From positions 1 through 8,491 of the forward strand of contig CALKWG010000011.1 of NCBI GenBank assembly GCA_938004315.1: a stretch of DNA of 8,491 nucleotides, written 5' to 3'. Both the position numbers and the translations under genes were made by a program. Below, piece after piece: positions 4,747 through 8,491 of the stretch; position 1 is the stretch's first letter; every line of letters begins with the position of its first letter. The DNA comes from an uncultured Spirochaetaceae bacterium. Lineage in GTDB: Bacteria; Spirochaetota; Spirochaetia; Treponematales; UBA12059. The notes under the pieces were generated by a model. The model ran no database searches. It saw only the letters and a list, made by a program, of their open reading frames with translations, and was not told the DNA's origin.

Positions 4747-6624
4747 ATGGACGACAATCACGCTTCCCTCGACGGCCGCCTCGTCGCCGTCCTCCCTGAA
4801 ACGAGCCGGGGGCTCCTCTCCGGCTACGCCGACGAGATCGCCCGCGCCATGCTGGCGAGCGAGCACTCCCTGACCGTCGGCCTGCGCATACGCGACGAGC
4901 CGGCCCTGCCCTTCTACGCCGCGCTCGCCGCGTGGCTCGCGGGCAATCCCGATAAGCGCGCCCTCGCCCTCTACGCCGACGACCGCGAGCTCTCCGTCGG
5001 CTTCGACGCTGCCGCGCCGTTCTGCGCGGCGCTCGGCCTTTCATGCGCCATAGCGGCCCGCCAAGCCGACGCCGAGGCCGACGGCGCCTCTCTCATCCTC
5101 GGGTCGATCGGGGTCCTCGAGGCGAGGCACGACGAAGGTAGCCTGAACCTGGGTAGCTTCGCCCTCGTGGCCCTGCCTGAGCTCGACGAGTTCCAAAATC
5201 GCGGGCTCGCGGCCGCCCTCCGCGGCCTCGGCCCCAAGCTGCGCTCCCGCTGGGAACGGCGGACCGTGGCCATGAGCCGTCGCTTCGGCGTCAAGGAGCG
5301 CAACCTCGTCCTGGATATCGCGGACGCCCCGCGCGAGCTCCTTATCGAGGAGAAGGACGAGCGCGCCAAGGCCCTGCCGCAGTCGACTTGGTTCGTAGCC
5401 CATGAGGATAAGGCGCGCCTGGCCATCGGGCTCGCCTCGGCCGACCCGGCCAGGCCCATCGCGATCTACTGCAACCTACGCTCTAATGCCGAGGAGGCCG
5501 CCGGCCGTCTGAAGGCTAACGGCCTACGCGTCGAGTACATAGTGGGCAACTTGCCGCGCAAGGCAGAGATACTGAAGGCGGTACGGACCGGCGAGTACGA
5601 CGCCCTGATCCTGACCGACGAAGGGGCCGAAGGGCTCGAAACCGGTTGGGCCGCCCGTCTTATCAACTGGGACCTGCCGCTTGAAGGCGAGCTCTACGGC
5701 TCCCGCCTGCTCTGCCTCGATTACGGCGCGCCCGGAGCGCGGAGCTATAACCTGGCCTGCGACCGCTACGTCTACGGCATTCCCGCCGTCGAGGCCTATC
5801 TAGGCTACTCGCTCGACGCCGCCCAGCCGCCCGAGGAAGCCTTCGCCGCCGAGGACAAGAGCGCCGGCATGAGCTTCGAACGCCGCGATCGCCCCGAGCG
5901 GGGCGGACGGCATGAGCGCTCCGAGCGAGGCGGACGACCTGAACGCGGCGAGCGGCCGGATCGACGCGATCGCGGCGACGCCCGGCCTGACGATGGGCGG
6001 CCCCGCAACGCCCGCCGCGGCGACGCCGGCCGGGATGGGCAGCGCCGGGAGGGGCAGCGCCGGGAGGGCGGCCGGCGCGACGACGGCGCGGCGGCTCGGA
6101 GCATCCGAGACGATATAGCCGCGCTCACCGGCGGACGCCCGGCCCCGGCCGGCCAAGCGCGCGACGAGCGCCGGCCTCAAGGCGGCGGCGAGCGTAATGA
6201 GCGTCGGGCCGATGGGGGCCGCGGGGCGAAAGGTCGAAACCGTCCCGAGCGCCCCGCCGGCGACGGCCGGCGGCGCGACGGCCAGGCCGGGCGCAAGTCC
6301 GAAGGCGGCTCGGCGGTAGCGGGCAACCCGTATGAGCTCCCCATGGAGGAGCGCATGCGCCTGTATCGGGAGCGCTACGGCAAGCGCTTGAGCGCCTCCG
6401 AACCCGCCGCCGAAGGCCGCCGAGGCTCGGGCCGGCGCGGCCGCGGGAGCGCCCAGCGCGGCGGCCCGCCGCGCGGCGACGCCGTTCCGCGGAACGCGCC
6501 CTCCGTTTCCGGCTCCGAAGCGGCCCGAGACCAGGGCGACGGCGCGCGCGGCGAGGCGGCGGACGAGGGTTCGCCCGGCTTCCTCGGCGCGATCCGCGGC
6601 ATGTTCAAGAAGAAAGATGAGTAG
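4747..6624 (+). CDS. RhlB-like DEAD-box protein lacking helicase motifs, with Arg/Gly-rich tail
   Basis: 625 residues. Residues about 40-360 follow the DEAD-box RNA helicase RhlB in order: DREL (79-82, motif Ia), GSIGVL (119-124, motif Ib), NLGSFALVALPELDEF (134-149, where VVLDEAD is expected), AMS (175-177, where SAT is expected), IAIYCN (238-243, motif IV), LTDEGAEGLE (289-298, motif V) and LACDRYVYGIPAVEAYLG (336-353), a close echo of RhlB's LACEEYALNLPAIETYIG. Key catalytic sites are gone: GLRIRD (45-50) stands where Walker A should be, PELD replaces DEAD, and SRLLCLDYG (319-327) replaces HRIGRTGR. The N-terminal Q-motif is not seen. The frame is continuous, so this is a degenerate family member, not a frameshift. 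Residues 376-520 are an Arg/Gly/Asp-rich disordered tail, then a short ordered-looking segment (527-548) and a basic C-terminus (611-625). An in-frame TAG at 4741 excludes an earlier start; no clear Shine-Dalgarno is present. It probably binds RNA or a partner without unwinding; its role is unknown. The acyl-CoA synthetase gene follows after 44 nt. Confidence 0.8.
   Translation: MDDNHASLDGRLVAVLPETSRGLLSGYADEIARAMLASEHSLTVGLRIRDEPALPFYAALAAWLAGNPDKRALALYADDRELSVGFDAAAPFCAALGLSCAIAARQADAEADGASLILGSIGVLEARHDEGSLNLGSFALVALPELDEFQNRGLAAALRGLGPKLRSRWERRTVAMSRRFGVKERNLVLDIADAPRELLIEEKDERAKALPQSTWFVAHEDKARLAIGLASADPARPIAIYCNLRSNAEEAAGRLKANGLRVEYIVGNLPRKAEILKAVRTGEYDALILTDEGAEGLETGWAARLINWDLPLEGELYGSRLLCLDYGAPGARSYNLACDRYVYGIPAVEAYLGYSLDAAQPPEEAFAAEDKSAGMSFERRDRPERGGRHERSERGGRPERGERPDRRDRGDARPDDGRPRNARRGDAGRDGQRREGQRREGGRRDDGAAARSIRDDIAALTGGRPAPAGQARDERRPQGGGERNERRADGGRGAKGRNRPERPAGDGRRRDGQAGRKSEGGSAVAGNPYELPMEERMRLYRERYGKRLSASEPAAEGRRGSGRRGRGSAQRGGPPRGDAVPRNAPSVSGSEAARDQGDGARGEAADEGSPGFLGAIRGMFKKKDE
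5872..6306 (+). repeat. Low-complexity Arg/Gly/Asp/Glu coding tract
   Basis: Encodes residues 376-520 of the RhlB-like protein with recurrent short units such as ERGGR, RPERG and GQRRE. One exact 15-nt direct repeat (GGGCAGCGCCGGGAG) occurs at 6037-6051 and 6052-6066. The composition is typical of RGG-type disordered RNA-binding tails. Long open frames on the other strand here are composition artefacts. Confidence 0.85.
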
Positions 6625-6640
6625 CCGGTCTAAGGCCGGC
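6624..6640 (+). other. Small hairpin between the RhlB-like and acyl-CoA synthetase genes
   Basis: GCCGG (6624-6628) pairs with CCGGC (6636-6640) around a 7-nt loop and begins at the last base of the stop codon. No U-run follows and the stem is short, so it does not argue against read-through into the next gene. Confidence 0.35.
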
Positions 6641-6668
6641 GCTTCGATAAGGAAAACGGAGGGAATGC

Positions 6669-8491
6669 ATGGAGAAAAGGACGATCCTGGCGCTGCTCGA
6701 CGCGGCGGTAGAGAAGTACGGCGACGGGCCCTACGCGCTCAAGAAAGGCGATTCGGGCTGGGAGGCCGTGAGCTTCAAAGAAACCAAGGAGCGCGCCCGC
6801 GCCATAGCCTCCTGGCTGGTCGGCAAGGGTTTTAAGAAGGGCGAGACGGCGGCTCTCCTGGCCGAAGGCTCGCCCGAGTGGATCTATACCGAGCTCGGCC
6901 TCCTCTCGGCCGGCTTGATCTCGGTGCCGCTGTCCATCAAGCTCCTGCCCGAGGAGATCCCATTCCGCGTCTCGCACTCGGACGCCCGGCTCTTCGCCAC
7001 CAGCAAGAACCAGCTGGATAAGGTGCTCCCGGCCCTCGTCGGCGCGAAGCTCAGCCCGACGCTCTTCTACATGGACGAGGACCTGGCCGCGCTCGACGAG
7101 GCCTGCGCCCGCCACGGCTTCCGCCGCGAGCTGGCCGTGGGCCTGGCCGAGATCCTGGCCGAAGGCCGCGCGGGCCTGGCCTCCCGGGCCGCAGAGCTCG
7201 ACGCGCTGGCCGCCTCGGTCGCCGAGGACGACGTGGTGAACATCTGCTACACGAGCGGCACCACGGGCGACCCCAAGGGTATCATGCTCACCCACAAGAA
7301 CTACTACGCGAACTGCCGCGACGGCGTCGCTCTCTTCGGCGACATCTACCGCTATACCACCCTAGTCATCCTGCCTTTGGACCACTCCTTCGCCCATACC
7401 GTGGGCATCTACGCGGGCCTCGAAAGCGGCCTGGCCCTGTACTTCGTCGACGCGCGCGGCGGCTCCATGGGCATCCTTCGCAACATCCCCATCAACCTGC
7501 GCGAGGTATCGCCTAAGTTCCTCATGACCGTACCGGCCCTCTCGGGCAATTTCATGAAGAAGATCATCGGCGGCATCGAGGAGAAGGGCGGCTTCATCTA
7601 TAAGCTCTTCAAGGCGGGCATAGCCGGCGGCATCGCCATCAACGGTAACGGCTATAAGAAGGGCGGCCTGGGCGTCAGGCTCCGCCATGGCCTGGCCCAC
7701 GGCTTGGCCAAGGCCCTCATCTTCAACAAGGTGAAGACCATGGTCTTCGGGCCGAACATCAAGTTCTGCGTCGGCGGCGGCGCCCTCCTCGATATCAAGC
7801 AGCAGGAATTCTTCGCCTCGCTCGGCGTGCCCATCTTCCAAGGCTACGGCCTGACCGAGGCGGCGCCCATCATCAGCTCCAACTCGCCCTTGTCGTACAA
7901 ATTCGGCACCTCGGGCCGCGTGGCCGCCTCGGTGGAGTGCACGATCCGGAAGCCCGACGGGAGCCTCTGCGCGGTGGGCGAGACCGGCGAGATCGTCATC
8001 CGCGGCGACAACGTCATGAAGGGCTACTACAAGAACCCCGAGGCCACGGCCAAGGCCCTGCGCGACGGCTGGCTCTGGACCGGCGACCTGGCCTACTTCG
8101 ACGAGGACGGCTTCCTGGTGGTGGTCGGCCGCGAGAAGGCCCTGCTCATCGCCGAGGACGGCGAGAAGTACAGCCCCGAGGAGATCGAGGAGGCGGTGGG
8201 CTTCTCCACCGAGGCCTTCAACGCGATCATGGCCTGGAACGAGCAGCGCAAGTACACCGTGGCCTTAGTCACCCTAGACGAGGACAAGGTGAAGCGCCTG
8301 GCGGCGGCGCGCGGCGCGGTCACGCCGGAGGAGATCCTGGCCCTGCTCAAGGAGGAATTCTACCGCTTCAAGACCGACCACAAGGCTAAGAAGGTTCAGG
8401 CCGCCTGGATACCGTCTACCTTCATGATCGTCCCCAGCCAGTTCTCCGACAAGGACGGCACGGTGAACTCCACCATGAAGCTGGTCCGCCA
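6669..8491 (+). CDS. Long-chain acyl-CoA synthetase (AMP-forming), C-terminus outside window
   Basis: Activates a fatty acid with ATP to an acyl-adenylate and then to acyl-CoA, in the cytoplasm or at the membrane. 607 residues are visible without a stop. Adenylate-forming motifs appear in order: YTSGTTGDPKG (194-204, ATP-binding P-loop), YGLTE (393-397), WTGDL (470-474, Asp473 binding the ribose), GREKALLIAEDGEKYSPEEIE (487-507, hinge with Arg488), and NSTMKL with Lys604, the expected catalytic lysine. About 250-370 holds the long insertion usual in long-chain enzymes. Only some 15-40 residues should be missing. One oddity is the hinge, which reads GREKA where most relatives have GR-x-KD, so the hinge Asp is replaced by Ala491; other family members vary here too. 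GGAGGG at 6658-6663 lies 5 nt before the ATG, a strong ribosome binding site. It begins 44 nt after the RhlB-like gene and is probably co-transcribed with it. Chain-length preference cannot be read. Confidence 0.92.
   Translation, partial: MEKRTILALLDAAVEKYGDGPYALKKGDSGWEAVSFKETKERARAIASWLVGKGFKKGETAALLAEGSPEWIYTELGLLSAGLISVPLSIKLLPEEIPFRVSHSDARLFATSKNQLDKVLPALVGAKLSPTLFYMDEDLAALDEACARHGFRRELAVGLAEILAEGRAGLASRAAELDALAASVAEDDVVNICYTSGTTGDPKGIMLTHKNYYANCRDGVALFGDIYRYTTLVILPLDHSFAHTVGIYAGLESGLALYFVDARGGSMGILRNIPINLREVSPKFLMTVPALSGNFMKKIIGGIEEKGGFIYKLFKAGIAGGIAINGNGYKKGGLGVRLRHGLAHGLAKALIFNKVKTMVFGPNIKFCVGGGALLDIKQQEFFASLGVPIFQGYGLTEAAPIISSNSPLSYKFGTSGRVAASVECTIRKPDGSLCAVGETGEIVIRGDNVMKGYYKNPEATAKALRDGWLWTGDLAYFDEDGFLVVVGREKALLIAEDGEKYSPEEIEEAVGFSTEAFNAIMAWNEQRKYTVALVTLDEDKVKRLAAARGAVTPEEILALLKEEFYRFKTDHKAKKVQAAWIPSTFMIVPSQFSDKDGTVNSTMKLVR

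Noticed and set aside
5041..5459. Minus-strand frames inside the RhlB-like gene
   Set aside because: Arg/Ser/Ala-rich shadows with no motifs or ribosome binding sites of note.
5872..6306. Possible CRISPR-like or minisatellite array
   Set aside because: Short units are irregular and encode Arg/Gly repeats in frame; there are no uniform repeats with spacers.
4747..6624. Frameshift or sequencing error as the cause of the missing helicase motifs
   Set aside because: Similarity to RhlB stays in the same frame on both sides of every missing motif, so substitution and not frameshift explains the loss.
6630..7295. Minus-strand 221-codon frame opposite the acyl-CoA synthetase
   Set aside because: Antisense shadow of a well-supported gene; composition typical of reverse-frame GC-rich DNA.
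7937..8389. Plus-strand 150-codon frame within the acyl-CoA synthetase
   Set aside because: Out of frame with the AMP-binding motifs, which continue unbroken through this stretch.

Overview
This is a GC-rich bacterial window carrying three genes on the minus strand (1-3560) and three on the plus strand (3850-8491). They face away from each other across an AT-rich intergenic region at about 3561-3849. No rRNA, tRNA, CRISPR array, transposase or phage gene was recognised. The phylum cannot be fixed from sequence alone. The gene mix and protein style (NDH-2/DoxX fusion, YgjV-type membrane protein, RhlB-like protein with an Arg/Gly tail, long-chain acyl-CoA synthetase) would fit a GC-rich spirochaete or another anaerobic or microaerophilic environmental lineage. 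That is a weak inference.

Minus strand, in order of transcription: (i) a 668-residue fusion of a type II NADH:quinone dehydrogenase with a four-helix DoxX-like membrane domain, carrying a perfect 22-residue tandem repeat between the first two DoxX helices; (ii) a trans-polyprenyl diphosphate synthase with both Asp-rich motifs intact; (iii) an MntP-type manganese exporter cut by the window edge. The first two make one respiratory theme: the synthase can supply the quinone side chain and NDH-2 reduces the quinone. The 110-nt gap between them holds two strong GC hairpins, so they may not be a simple single transcript.

Plus strand: (iv) a 215-residue protein with a YgjV-like membrane N-terminus and a probable GNAT-like C-terminal domain; (v) a 625-residue protein that aligns by eye along its length with the RNA helicase RhlB but has lost the Walker A, DEAD and HRIGRTGR motifs, and ends in a long Arg/Gly/Asp-rich tail; (vi) an AMP-forming long-chain acyl-CoA synthetase that runs off the right edge with its last catalytic lysine just inside the window. 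A good sigma70-like promoter and four consecutive hairpins lie in the roughly 180 bases before gene (v), which suggests a structured 5' leader.

The most interesting item is gene (v), a probable catalytically dead DEAD-box 'pseudohelicase' with an intrinsically disordered RNA-binding-like tail and a structured mRNA leader. Second is the NDH-2/DoxX fusion, whose internal repeat copies differ only at synonymous positions. All homology calls come from reading the sequence and recalled family motifs; no database search was run.
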